A DNA stretch of 7,882 nucleotides, taken from the NCBI GenBank assembly GCA_016872225.1, contig VHAW01000082.1, positions 1-7,882 of the forward strand, read 5' to 3'. Every line of letters begins with the position of its first letter. The first letter of the stretch is position 1. A program made the translations under genes and the position numbers. This DNA is from Sphingomonadales bacterium (GTDB lineage: Bacteria; Bacteroidota; Bacteroidia; UBA7662). This document shows, piece after piece, positions 1 to 7,339 of this stretch. The notes below the pieces were generated by a model. That model was not told the DNA's origin, searched no databases, and worked only from the letters and a program-made list of their open reading frames with translations.

Positions 1-1317
1 TTGGTCACGCTCATGCAACCAGGCATAAACAATATGCTCTGGATTTTTATCTCCTTGGCCCTTGGGTCATGGTGGGGATTGCGGATGTCGTCCAAAGCCC
101 AAATGACCGAGATGCCCCAAATGGTCTCGCTGCTCAATGGATTCGGAGGCTTGGCCGCGGCTTTAGTGGCCCTTTCCGAAGTGATGGATATGTTCTACGG
201 AGGCGCTATGGAGAAATTGATTATAAAGGTCATGGGCATGGGCGTTTTGGGGAATTACTACCGCATTTTCTATTTGGTGACTTTGATGATTAGTCTGGCG
301 GTGGGCGGTATTTCCTTTACCGGATCGGTGATGGCGATGGCCAAATTGAATGGCAAAGTGAGTGGGCAGCCCGTTCGATTCCCTATGCAGGGATTGATTA
401 CCAACGGTCTTTTGGTGTTGATGACCCTGCTCATTATAGCCATCCTGCTCACCATAGCCATAGTAACCTCACCATCCTACACCCAGGTCCTTGTCTTTGC
501 TTTGTTGCTGCTTTCCTTGGTCTACGGAGTCCTGTTTGTCCTGCCCATTGGGGGTGCGGATATGCCGGTGGTGATTTCTTTTTTGAATTCTCTTACAGGC
601 CTGACAGCAGCTACGACAGGTTTGCTCTTCGATAATAGGGTTATGTTGATGGGCGGCGTATTGGTGGGAGCATCTGGCATCTATTTGACTATGTTGATGT
701 GCAAGGCCATGAACCGGACCCTTGGTGCGGTGCTCTTGGGCCAGTTTAATGCTGGCTCCGGAGAGGTTGCCCGTGAAGTTAGTGGACAAATCAAAGAAAT
801 CGGAGTTTACGACACGGCGGTGCTTTTGGCTTATTCGTCTCGGGTTGTTGTCGTTCCGGGATACGGTTTGGCGGTGGCGCAGGCACAGCATTTGGTCCAC
901 GAATTGGAAAAGATACTTGTCGCCAAAGGAGCCGAATGCAAATACGCCATTCATCCGGTTGCGGGTCGTATGCCGGGTCATATGAATGTTTTGCTTGCCG
1001 AGGCTGATGTCTCGTATGATTTACTGGTTGAAATGGAGGCCATTAACCCTGAATTTCCCCAGTCGGATGTGGTTTTGGTGATTGGCGCCAACGATGTGGT
1101 GAATCCGGCTGCGGAAAATGATCCAGGTAGCCCAATCCACGGTATGCCGATTCTGCAAGTGCATCAAGCGCGTAATGTGGTGGTTATCAAGCGTTCCATG
1201 GCGGCAGGCTATGCCGGGGTGGAAAACGAGTTGTTCTACGACCCCAAAACTCGGATGTTGTTTGGGGATGCCAGGGCCGTTTTAGGTGACTTGATACAGG
1301 AGATCAAACGTCTTTAA
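1..1317 (+). CDS. pntB: NAD(P) transhydrogenase subunit beta, 5'-truncated by window edge
   Basis: Beta subunit of the membrane proton-translocating transhydrogenase, which uses the proton-motive force to reduce NADP+ with NADH and so supplies NADPH. The 438 readable residues are shorter than the usual 460 or so, and the alignment to known PntB begins after the first membrane segment. The TTG at base 1 is therefore probably an internal Leu codon, not the start. Hydrophobic segments lie near residues 10-28, 88-111, 132-155, 161-183 and 211-235. Family landmarks are FTGSV (106-110), GGADMPVV (about 183-190) and CKAMNR (234-239). The soluble NADP(H)-binding domain III follows, with PGYGLAVAQAQH (286-297), HPVAGRMPGHMNVLLAEA (318-335), VIGANDVVNP (360-369), DPGSP (374-378) and KRSMAAGYAGVEN (397-409). 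The C-terminus (MLFGDA then about 14 residues) is complete. The alpha-subunit genes would be expected just upstream, outside the window. Oddity: there is no histidine before residue 297 (see findings). Confidence 0.97.
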   Translation: MVTLMQPGINNMLWIFISLALGSWWGLRMSSKAQMTEMPQMVSLLNGFGGLAAALVALSEVMDMFYGGAMEKLIIKVMGMGVLGNYYRIFYLVTLMISLAVGGISFTGSVMAMAKLNGKVSGQPVRFPMQGLITNGLLVLMTLLIIAILLTIAIVTSPSYTQVLVFALLLLSLVYGVLFVLPIGGADMPVVISFLNSLTGLTAATTGLLFDNRVMLMGGVLVGASGIYLTMLMCKAMNRTLGAVLLGQFNAGSGEVAREVSGQIKEIGVYDTAVLLAYSSRVVVVPGYGLAVAQAQHLVHELEKILVAKGAECKYAIHPVAGRMPGHMNVLLAEADVSYDLLVEMEAINPEFPQSDVVLVIGANDVVNPAAENDPGSPIHGMPILQVHQARNVVVIKRSMAAGYAGVENELFYDPKTRMLFGDARAVLGDLIQEIKRL

Positions 1318-1327
1318 TTTTTTTTTC

Positions 1328-1355
1328 CAAAATTGCTGAATTGTGTGCAATTTTG
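1328..1355. repeat. Perfect 9-bp inverted repeat in the pntB-gltA gap
   Basis: CAAAATTGC (1328-1336) and its exact reverse complement GCAATTTTG (1347-1355) are separated by a 10-base loop. A run of nine T lies directly before the left arm (1318-1326), right after the pntB stop. No T tract follows the right arm, so this is not a canonical intrinsic terminator in the + direction; in the - direction the hairpin would be followed by A, not T. The right arm contains CAATTTTG, one mismatch from the Bacteroidota -7 box TAnnTTTG, but there is no convincing -33 TTG 19-20 bases upstream. It could be a weak transcript-end or processing hairpin for pntB, a dyad operator for gltA, or chance in AT-rich DNA. 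The rest of the 135-base gap shows no other gene or motif. Confidence 0.5.
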
Positions 1356-1452
1356 AGTTCTTGTTGAGGTTGTTGTAAAAAGCCTCCAACTGAATCAATA
1401 ACCATCTTTTTTCAACTTGCGAATCCTGTAATCCATTCACATTCTTAAAGCC

Positions 1453-2742
1453 ATGTCCACCGACCACGCTGAACTCCATTACAAAGGCCAGATTTATAAG
1501 CTTCCTATTTTGGTTGGTACTGAAAATGAACCGGCTATTGATATTTCCAAGTTGAGGGACGAATCCGGTTTGGTGACCTTGGATATCGGGTACAAAAACA
1601 CCGGAGCCACCAAATCCTCAGTGACGTTCATTGACGGTGATGAAGGAATCCTTAGCTATCGCGGATATCCCATCGAGCAATTGGCCGCCCATTCCAGTTT
1701 TATAGAGGTGTCATACCTTTTAATCTATGGCGAACTGCCCACTATAGCCCAGTTGGATGATTTCAACCACAGCATTACGCACCGAACCTTGGTTCACGAA
1801 AACATCAAGAAATTCCTTGATGCTTATCCTGCGTCCACTCATCCGATGGGAGTTTTGATGAGCACGATGGCTTCTCTATCGAGCTTTTATCCTAATTCAC
1901 TGATTCCCGATAGGCCCTTGGCTGAAATGGACAGGACCTATCATCGCCTAATCGCAAAAATGGCGACCATTGCGGCCTGGACCTATAAAAAATCGTTGGG
2001 TCATCCCTACATGTACCCCAACAATAAGTTGGACTACGTTAGTAACTTCTTGCAGATGATGTTTGGGCATCGTACAGATGACTACATTGCCGATCCCGCA
2101 ATAGTGGATGCTTTGAACAAACTTCTGATCCTTCATGCCGACCACGAACAAAATTGTTCAGCATCCACGGTGCGCATGGTGGGCTCTTCTCATGCTAACA
2201 TTTATGCAGCGGTCGCGGCAGGATTCGGTGCCTTATGGGGTCCTTTGCATGGCGGTGCTAATCAGTCGGTCATTGAAATGCTAGAACAAATTCGTGCAGA
2301 AGGTGGACAGGTGGCCAAATTTGTTGCTAGAGCGAAGGACAAAAATGATCCTTTCCGCCTTATGGGCTTTGGTCACCGGGTGTACAAGAATTTTGACCCG
2401 AGAGCACGCATTATCAAAGAAGCCTGCGACCAGGTGCTCAACAAGTTAGGGGTGAGTGATCCGGTCCTTGATATCGCCAAACAGCTGGAACATACCGCTT
2501 TACAAGACGAATATTTTATTGAACGCAAGCTTTATCCAAACGTAGATTTCTATTCCGGTATCATTTACAGGGCCATTGGAATCCCTACCGATATGTTCAC
2601 GGTGATGTTTGCCCTCGGTCGTTTGCCCGGTTGGATTGCCCAGTGGAAAGAAATGCGTGAATTGAACGAGCCTATCGGAAGGCCACGGCAGGTCTATGTG
2701 GGCCATCCTCGTCGGGATTTTGTACCTATCGCCAAGCGCTAA
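1453..2742 (+). CDS. gltA: Citrate synthase (type II, hexameric-like)
   Basis: Condenses acetyl-CoA and oxaloacetate to citrate in the cytoplasm, the entry step of the TCA cycle. At 429 residues it matches the length of the Gram-negative type II enzyme (E. coli 427), and it has the N-terminal extension (about residues 1-45) of that class. Catalytic residues are all present: H266 in GPLHGGAN, H308 in FGHRVYKNFDPRA and D365 in NVDFYSGII, equivalent to E. coli H264, H305 and D362. Substrate-binding arginines are also kept: R317 (DPRA), R390 (LGRLPGW) and R410 (GRPRQVY). The stretch HADHEQNCSAS at 228-238 is another strong family signature. The ATG at 1453 gives the expected N-terminus MSTDHAELHY; no Shine-Dalgarno sequence precedes it. 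The gene follows pntB in the same direction after 135 bases, so it probably has its own promoter, though I could not identify a good one. Identification is secure. Confidence 0.98.
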   Translation: MSTDHAELHYKGQIYKLPILVGTENEPAIDISKLRDESGLVTLDIGYKNTGATKSSVTFIDGDEGILSYRGYPIEQLAAHSSFIEVSYLLIYGELPTIAQLDDFNHSITHRTLVHENIKKFLDAYPASTHPMGVLMSTMASLSSFYPNSLIPDRPLAEMDRTYHRLIAKMATIAAWTYKKSLGHPYMYPNNKLDYVSNFLQMMFGHRTDDYIADPAIVDALNKLLILHADHEQNCSASTVRMVGSSHANIYAAVAAGFGALWGPLHGGANQSVIEMLEQIRAEGGQVAKFVARAKDKNDPFRLMGFGHRVYKNFDPRARIIKEACDQVLNKLGVSDPVLDIAKQLEHTALQDEYFIERKLYPNVDFYSGIIYRAIGIPTDMFTVMFALGRLPGWIAQWKEMRELNEPIGRPRQVYVGHPRRDFVPIAKR

Positions 2743-2781
2743 GGTCTAAGCTCAAGGCCCAGTCCCAAGCCTGACCCCAGA
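2743..2781. other. Convergent intergenic gap, gltA / aminopeptidase
   Basis: Only 39 bases separate the stop codons of two genes that converge here. The sequence is C-rich on the + strand and shows neither a clear GC-rich hairpin nor a T tract in either direction. No intrinsic terminator is visible, so transcripts may read into each other or end by another mechanism. Confidence 0.6.
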
Positions 2782-4074
2782 CTACCTGTGGTAAGCCTCT
2801 TCAATTTCTTCGGTGAGGATGGGAAGGGAACTCATTAAATCCACGGGTCCAGCTTCGGTGACCAATACATCGTTTTCGATACGAATACCTAGGCCCTCTT
2901 CGGGGATATAAATCCCCGGTTCGCAGGTGATAAGCATGCCGGCTTGCAGGGGTTCAAACCTGGCGCCGACATCATGGACGTCAATGCCCAGGAAATGCCC
3001 GGTGCCGTGAGGGAAGTATTTTTTGTAGGCAGGGTTGGTAGGATTTTGCTGCCGGATTTCAGCTTCCGTAATTAGCCCAAGACCAAGGAGGGCATCTTGC
3101 ATGTGGAGGGCCGAATCCTTATTGTACTGATCCAAACTACAACCCACGGTCAGCAGGGCCATGGATTGCCGTTGTACATGGAGAACTGCGTCGTAAACTT
3201 CCTTTTGACGGGCTGTGAATCGGCCGCTGACCGGTACACAACGGGTCAAATCAGCCGCATAATGGGCATAATTGGCTCCAAAGTCCATCAACAAGAGGTC
3301 CCCATCTTGACAAACGCTGTCATTGCGGGTGTAGTGCAGAATGCAAGCATGCGCCCCTGATGCTATGATGGGTTCAAAACTGAAGCCTTCCGCACCTTGG
3401 CTGAGCATGCTTCCGGCCAAGGTTGCCTCGACTTGGTATTCTTTGAGGCCTGGTTTCAGGGCTTGGACTGCTTCCAAAAATGCCTGATGGGTAATTTCAA
3501 TTGCTTTTCGGATAGCCACCAGTTCTTGTTCTTGTTTGACTGAGCGCAGCCTGTCCAGGATGGGGGATGCACGGTGAAAGCGGTGGAGGGGGAAGTCCGC
3601 GAGGAGTTGGGCCGAAAACCGCTGGGTTGCTGCAAGGACAGGGGATTTGGAAGCTCGGTCATTCTCGTTGAGAGCCAGCCAACAATCGGTAGCATACTTC
3701 ATTTGCGTCCACAGCGTGGTCTCAAACTCCTTGTGCCACATGACTTGATGGATGCCGGAAAGGGTGGATGCTTCAGCTTGGCTATGCCTCGGCCCCTCCC
3801 AGACAGCCAACTGGGGACTGGTTTCTCTTACGAAAAGAACCTCTCTCATGGCGGGATTCGGGCTATCCGGGAACAGCATGAGGGCCGTTTGCTCCTGATC
3901 GATGCCAGTCAACCAATACAGGTTAGAATCCGGTTTGTAGGGGTAATAGGCATCGCCGTTGGAAGGGATTTGGTCCGATGAAACCAAGACCGCAAGGGAT
4001 CCAGAGGGCATTTGGGCCGCAAAACGCTGCCGATTGGACACAAAAAGGGAGGAGTTCAGGGGTTGATAGCGCAT
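2782..4074 (-). CDS. pepP: Xaa-Pro aminopeptidase (aminopeptidase P, peptidase M24B)
   Basis: Cytoplasmic dinuclear-metal (usually Mn) exopeptidase that removes the N-terminal residue when proline is second. With the ATG at 4074 it is 430 residues, close to E. coli PepP (441). An N-terminal aminopeptidase P domain spans about 1-135, including NLYWLTGIDQEQ (51-62), followed by the pita-bread M24 catalytic domain (about 175-425). The five metal ligands are visible: D264 (LLLMDFGANY), D275 (YAADLTR), H360 (HGTGHFLGIDVHD), E385 (ITCEPGIY) and E400 (IRIEND). Active-site histidines H247 (LHYTRN), H356 and H367 are also present. An in-frame TTG at 4119 would add 15 residues, but I prefer 4074 because family members in this phylum start with a similar MRY...F..NR pattern and because that TTG is itself the -33 box of a promoter. 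The gene diverges from the ribosomal operon and appears monocistronic. The symbol follows the E. coli orthologue; substrate preference is inferred. Confidence 0.93.
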   Translation of the reverse strand: MRYQPLNSSLFVSNRQRFAAQMPSGSLAVLVSSDQIPSNGDAYYPYKPDSNLYWLTGIDQEQTALMLFPDSPNPAMREVLFVRETSPQLAVWEGPRHSQAEASTLSGIHQVMWHKEFETTLWTQMKYATDCWLALNENDRASKSPVLAATQRFSAQLLADFPLHRFHRASPILDRLRSVKQEQELVAIRKAIEITHQAFLEAVQALKPGLKEYQVEATLAGSMLSQGAEGFSFEPIIASGAHACILHYTRNDSVCQDGDLLLMDFGANYAHYAADLTRCVPVSGRFTARQKEVYDAVLHVQRQSMALLTVGCSLDQYNKDSALHMQDALLGLGLITEAEIRQQNPTNPAYKKYFPHGTGHFLGIDVHDVGARFEPLQAGMLITCEPGIYIPEEGLGIRIENDVLVTEAGPVDLMSSLPILTEEIEEAYHR

Positions 4075-4089
4075 AGAGTCGTTGTTTTT

Positions 4090-4120
4090 CAAAGGTAAGG
4101 CCAGCTCTGGGGCCGTCAAG
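4090..4120 (-). promoter_or_regulatory. Predicted Bacteroidota-type promoter for the aminopeptidase gene
   Basis: On the minus strand, TACCTTTG (4097 down to 4090) is a perfect match to the Bacteroidota -7 box TAnnTTTG. TTG (4119 to 4117, preceded by C) lies 19 bases upstream as the -33 box. Transcription would start near 4082-4086, leaving only about 8-12 untranslated bases before the ATG at 4074. The consensus is established for the Bacteroidota primary sigma factor; its use here is inferred. Confidence 0.68.
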
Positions 4121-4180
4121 GGATTTTTGTGGATAAAGTCCCCTTCGGCTCTGAATTCGTTTAAAAAAATGGCCTATTAC

Positions 4181-4212
4181 TTTGGATTTACACACAAAAT
4201 GACCTACTTTTG
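4181..4212 (+). promoter_or_regulatory. Predicted Bacteroidota-type promoter for the str/S10 ribosomal operon
   Basis: TTTG (4181-4184) and TACTTTTG (4205-4212) are separated by 20 bases and match both boxes of the Bacteroidota primary promoter (TTTG at -33, TAnnTTTG at -7) without a mismatch. Transcription should begin near 4216-4220, giving a leader of about 41-45 bases before the rpsL ATG. The leader shows no evident hairpin, riboswitch or Shine-Dalgarno sequence. The bases between this promoter and the divergent one (4121-4180) hold an A tract at 4163-4169 but no recognised element. Confidence 0.75.
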
Positions 4213-4260
4213 CACTCCTTCAAAAATAGGGTAATCCGAACTAGCCCAGAAATCAAACTT

Positions 4261-4662
4261 ATGCCCACCATTCAGCAATTGGTCAAAAATGGACGTGAAC
4301 ACAAGGCGGACAAGAGCAAGTCTCCCGCCCTAGATTCTTGTCCCCAGCGTCGCGGGGTCTGCACCCGTGTGTATACCACCACCCCCAAAAAGCCTAATTC
4401 TGCGATGCGGAAAGTGGCTCGTGTTCGCCTGACTAACCAGAAGGAGGTCAACGCCTACATTCCTGGCGAGGGACATAACCTGCAGGAGCATTCTATTGTC
4501 TTGATTCGCGGAGGTCGTGTTAAAGACCTTCCCGGTGTCCGTTACCATATTATCCGTGGCGCCCTTGATACCGCCGGTGTGAATGACCGTAAACAAGGCC
4601 GTTCCAAATACGGTGCCAAAGCCAAACAGGCTGCGGCGCCATCTAAAGGTGGCAAAAAATAA
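4261..4662 (+). CDS. rpsL: 30S ribosomal protein S12
   Basis: Small-subunit protein at the decoding centre, where it helps control translational accuracy. The start is the ATG at 4261, giving the universal N-terminus MPTIQQLVKNGR and 133 residues; an in-frame TTG at 4210 upstream falls inside the promoter's -7 box and is not used. Core motifs are TPKKPNSAMRKVARVRLTN (41-59) and GGRVKDLPGVRYH (84-96). The two lysines whose mutation gives streptomycin resistance (K43/K88 in the usual numbering) are both wild type, predicting a sensitive S12 allele. The aspartate in KDLPG that RimO methylthiolates in other bacteria is present as D89. The C-terminus is extended beyond the 124-residue E. coli protein by a Lys/Ala/Gly-rich tail (about 119-133). 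It is the first gene of the ribosomal operon, with rpsG 24 bases downstream. Confidence 0.98.
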   Translation: MPTIQQLVKNGREHKADKSKSPALDSCPQRRGVCTRVYTTTPKKPNSAMRKVARVRLTNQKEVNAYIPGEGHNLQEHSIVLIRGGRVKDLPGVRYHIIRGALDTAGVNDRKQGRSKYGAKAKQAAAPSKGGKK

Positions 4663-4686
4663 TTAATCCAATTCCAAGGCAAAGTC

Positions 4687-5154
4687 ATGAGAAAAATCGC
4701 CGCCAAGAAGCGCTTCGTTGAACCGGATCCCAAATTCAAAGACGAAGTCGTTACCAAGTTCATCAACAACATGATGCACGATGGCAAGAAGAGTATCGCC
4801 AGTCAGATTTTTTACGAAGCGGTAGAGAATGTCGAAAAGAAATTATCCGAGCCGGGTATTGAGGTTTGGCGCAGGGCCCTTAATAATGTCATGCCAAGCG
4901 TGGAGGTCAAAAGCCGTCGCGTAGGCGGTTCAACCTTTCAAGTCCCTGTCGAAGTTAAGCCAAACCGCAAACAGGCCCTTGGTATGCGTTGGTTGATTGG
5001 GTATGCTCGTAAGCGCAATGAAAAGACTATGACCGACAAATTGACTGCTGAAATTATCGCCGCTTCCAAAGGGGAGGGTGCCGCGGTCAAAAAGAAAGAG
5101 GACACCTACCGCATGGCCGAAGCCAACAAAGCCTTCTCACATTTCCGATTCTAA
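4687..5154 (+). CDS. rpsG: 30S ribosomal protein S7
   Basis: Primary 16S rRNA-binding protein that nucleates assembly of the 30S head and lies near the E and P sites. The 155 residues match the short (156-residue) form of the family. Conserved stretches are the basic N-terminus MRKIAAKKR, DGKKSIASQIFYEA (32-45), EVKSRRVGGSTFQVPVEV (73-90), GYARKR (105-110) and the C-terminal KEDTYRMAEANKAFSHFRF (137-155). ATG at 4687 is chosen because it gives the expected MRK start; AAGG ends seven bases upstream, a weak Shine-Dalgarno-like match not seen at neighbouring starts. Only 24 bases separate it from rpsL, much less than the roughly 100-base E. coli gap that carries the S7 translational operator. 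That form of feedback is therefore unlikely here in the same arrangement. Confidence 0.98.
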   Translation: MRKIAAKKRFVEPDPKFKDEVVTKFINNMMHDGKKSIASQIFYEAVENVEKKLSEPGIEVWRRALNNVMPSVEVKSRRVGGSTFQVPVEVKPNRKQALGMRWLIGYARKRNEKTMTDKLTAEIIAASKGEGAAVKKKEDTYRMAEANKAFSHFRF

Positions 5155-5198
5155 TTTATATCGATACTCACAACCACCACGGTTCATACTCCCTTACC

Positions 5199-7331
5199 AT
5201 GTCACAGAAGGATTTAGGCTTTACTCGCAATATTGGAATCGCTGCCCATATTGATGCCGGTAAAACCACAACAACCGAGCGCGTTCTCTATTATACCGAC
5301 AAGATCCACAAAATTGGGGAGGTCCATGACGGTGCCGCAACCATGGATTGGATGGCCCAGGAACAAGAACGTGGAATTACCATCACTTCGGCTGCTACCA
5401 AAACTTCATGGAAATGGCAGGAAAAGGAATATGCGGTCAACATTATCGATACCCCTGGTCACGTGGATTTTACGGTGGAGGTTAATCGTTCTCTCCGCAT
5501 TTTGGATGGTTTGGTTTTTTTGTTCTCGGCGGTGGATGGCGTCGAACCTCAATCCGAAACCAATTGGCGCCTCGCCGACAATTATAAAGTTCCCCGCTTG
5601 GGATTTGTAAATAAAATGGATCGTCAGGGTTCCGATTTTTTCAAAGTTTGTCAGCAAGTCAAAGACATGCTCGGGTCCAATGCGGTACCCATTCAAATCC
5701 CTATCGGGGATGAAGAACATTTTAAAGGGGTCGTGGACTTGATCACTAATCAAGCGATTGTTTGGGACGAAGCCACCAAGGGTATGACTTTTCAAGTGAT
5801 TGACATGCCTGCTGATTTGGTGGACGAGGCCCATAAATACCGTCAACAGCTTATTGAAGTCTGTGCTGAATACGACGACGCCTTGTTGGAGAAGTTTTTT
5901 GATAATCCGGATTCCATTACCCAGGAAGAAATTCGTTCTGCTCTTCGCAAAGCAGTATGCGACCAGAAGGTCGTGCCTATGCTCTGCGGCTCTGCCTTCA
6001 AAAACAAAGGGGTTCAGGCCGTTTTGGATGCGGTTTGTGCTTTCTTGCCTGCGCCGGTTGATCAGGAGGCTGTTACCGGAACCAACCCCAAAACAGATGC
6101 TGAAGAATCTCGCAAGCCCTCTGTGGATGCCCCCTTCTGCGCTCTTGCCTTCAAAGTTGCAACGGATCCTTTCGTCGGTCGTCTGGTATTCTTTCGCGTT
6201 TACAGCGGCCGTTTGGATGCAGGCTCCTATGTGATGAAAGTTCGCAACGAGCCCGATAAGGGTATCGTTATGGAAAAGGAGAGGATTTCTCGCCTTTTCC
6301 AAATGCATGCCAACGATCGCAAGGCCATTGAGTTCGTCGAAGCTGGGGATATATGTGCGGCGGTGGGTTTCAAGGATATCAAAACAGGGGATACCCTGTG
6401 CGCAGAGAACGCGCCGATTATTTTGGAAGCGATGCAGTTCCCTGACCCCGTTATTGGTTTGGCGATTGAACCCAAAACGCAAGCCGATTCTGACAAATTG
6501 GGTAACGCTCTCGCCAAATTGGCCGAGGAAGATCCCACCTTTAAGGTCAAGACCGATGAGGATACAGGCCAAACCATTATTTCGGGTATGGGAGAATTGC
6601 ACCTCGAAATTATTGTGGACCGTTTGCGTCGTGAATTCAAAGTAGAATGCAACCAGGGTGCTCCTCAAGTCAATTACAAGGAGGCTATCACGACCCCCGT
6701 TACCCATCGCGAGGTTTATAAAAAGCAAACTGGTGGTCGCGGTAAGTTTGCCGACATTTTTGTAGAAATCATGCCCGGTGATCCAAAGAATGCCGGTTTG
6801 GAATTTGTGAATGAAATTGTTGGTGGTGCCGTTCCGAGAGAATTTATTCCTTCGGTTGAAAAGGGATTTGCTGCGGCCATGGCCAACGGTGTTTTGGCTG
6901 GATTCACCATGGATTCCCTGAAAGTCAGATTGTTTGACGGCAGCTTCCACGCAGTGGACTCGGATTCACTTTCTTTTGAAATTGCCGCTCGTACGGCATT
7001 TCGTGAAGCCTGCCGTAAAGCCAACCCCATTCTGTTGGAGCCTATCATGAAAGTAGAGGTCATTACCCCGGAGGACTATATGGGTGATGTTATTGGTGAT
7101 CTTAACAAAAGAAGAGGCCAAATGCAGGGTATGGATTCACGCAACGGCGCTCAGGTTATCAAAGCCCAAGTTCCTTTGGCCGAGATGTTTGGTTATGTTA
7201 CCGTCCTTAGAACCCTGACATCGGGCCGTGCGACATCCACTATGGAGTTTTCGCATTATACCGAAACTCCCAAGAATCTTTCCGAAGATGTTTTGGCCAA
7301 GTACAAGGCCATGAAAGCCGAAAAAGACTAA
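5199..7331 (+). CDS. fusA: Elongation factor G
   Basis: Translational GTPase that moves tRNA and mRNA through the ribosome after peptide bond formation and, with RRF, helps recycle ribosomes. At 710 residues it is full length (E. coli 704). The G-domain motifs are complete: AHIDAGKT P-loop (16-23), RGITI switch I (58-62), DTPGH switch II with catalytic H88 (84-88), NKMD (138-141) and GSAFKNKG (264-271). Domain II begins around 313. Domain III carries GMGELHLE (463-470), domain IV GGRGKFADI (512-520), the tip loop FHAVDSDS (583-590) and PEDYMGDVIGDLN (624-636), and domain V GYVTVLRTLTSGRA (665-678). The intact P-loop argues for the main housekeeping EF-G rather than the GTPase-deficient EF-G2 paralogue known in Bacteroides. 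The ATG at 5199 has no Shine-Dalgarno sequence; a 44-base gap separates it from rpsG and shows no promoter. Confidence 0.98.
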   Translation: MSQKDLGFTRNIGIAAHIDAGKTTTTERVLYYTDKIHKIGEVHDGAATMDWMAQEQERGITITSAATKTSWKWQEKEYAVNIIDTPGHVDFTVEVNRSLRILDGLVFLFSAVDGVEPQSETNWRLADNYKVPRLGFVNKMDRQGSDFFKVCQQVKDMLGSNAVPIQIPIGDEEHFKGVVDLITNQAIVWDEATKGMTFQVIDMPADLVDEAHKYRQQLIEVCAEYDDALLEKFFDNPDSITQEEIRSALRKAVCDQKVVPMLCGSAFKNKGVQAVLDAVCAFLPAPVDQEAVTGTNPKTDAEESRKPSVDAPFCALAFKVATDPFVGRLVFFRVYSGRLDAGSYVMKVRNEPDKGIVMEKERISRLFQMHANDRKAIEFVEAGDICAAVGFKDIKTGDTLCAENAPIILEAMQFPDPVIGLAIEPKTQADSDKLGNALAKLAEEDPTFKVKTDEDTGQTIISGMGELHLEIIVDRLRREFKVECNQGAPQVNYKEAITTPVTHREVYKKQTGGRGKFADIFVEIMPGDPKNAGLEFVNEIVGGAVPREFIPSVEKGFAAAMANGVLAGFTMDSLKVRLFDGSFHAVDSDSLSFEIAARTAFREACRKANPILLEPIMKVEVITPEDYMGDVIGDLNKRRGQMQGMDSRNGAQVIKAQVPLAEMFGYVTVLRTLTSGRATSTMEFSHYTETPKNLSEDVLAKYKAMKAEKD

Positions 7332-7339
7332 ACTTCGTT

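Noticed and set aside
1..3. TTG at the first base as the true start of pntB
   Set aside because: Known PntB proteins have roughly 25-30 more residues before the corresponding point, including a membrane helix. The codon is in frame by position of the window cut, and the gene is better treated as 5'-truncated.
469..981. A 170-codon minus-strand frame antisense to pntB
   Set aside because: It is a shadow of pntB: the product is rich in His, Gln and Arg with no domain, and there is no promoter or gene context.
1348..1355. CAATTTTG as the gltA promoter -7 box
   Set aside because: It has one mismatch in the critical TA, there is no TTG at the proper distance upstream, and it overlaps the inverted repeat. 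Not strong enough to call as a promoter.
3574..3981. A 135-codon plus-strand frame inside the aminopeptidase gene
   Set aside because: It lies opposite the intact aminopeptidase coding sequence, with no recognisable family and no matching promoter.
4210..4260. A 17-residue upstream extension of S12 starting at TTG 4210
   Set aside because: The TTG lies within the -7 box of the predicted promoter, and S12 starts universally with the MPT sequence encoded at 4261.
5406..6950. A 514-codon open frame on the minus strand, antisense to most of fusA
   Set aside because: It lies wholly inside a highly conserved, full-length EF-G gene. Its translation shows no recognisable domain, and long antisense frames arise when the sense gene's codon choice avoids the codons that read as stops in that frame. 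Nothing else points to a real gene.
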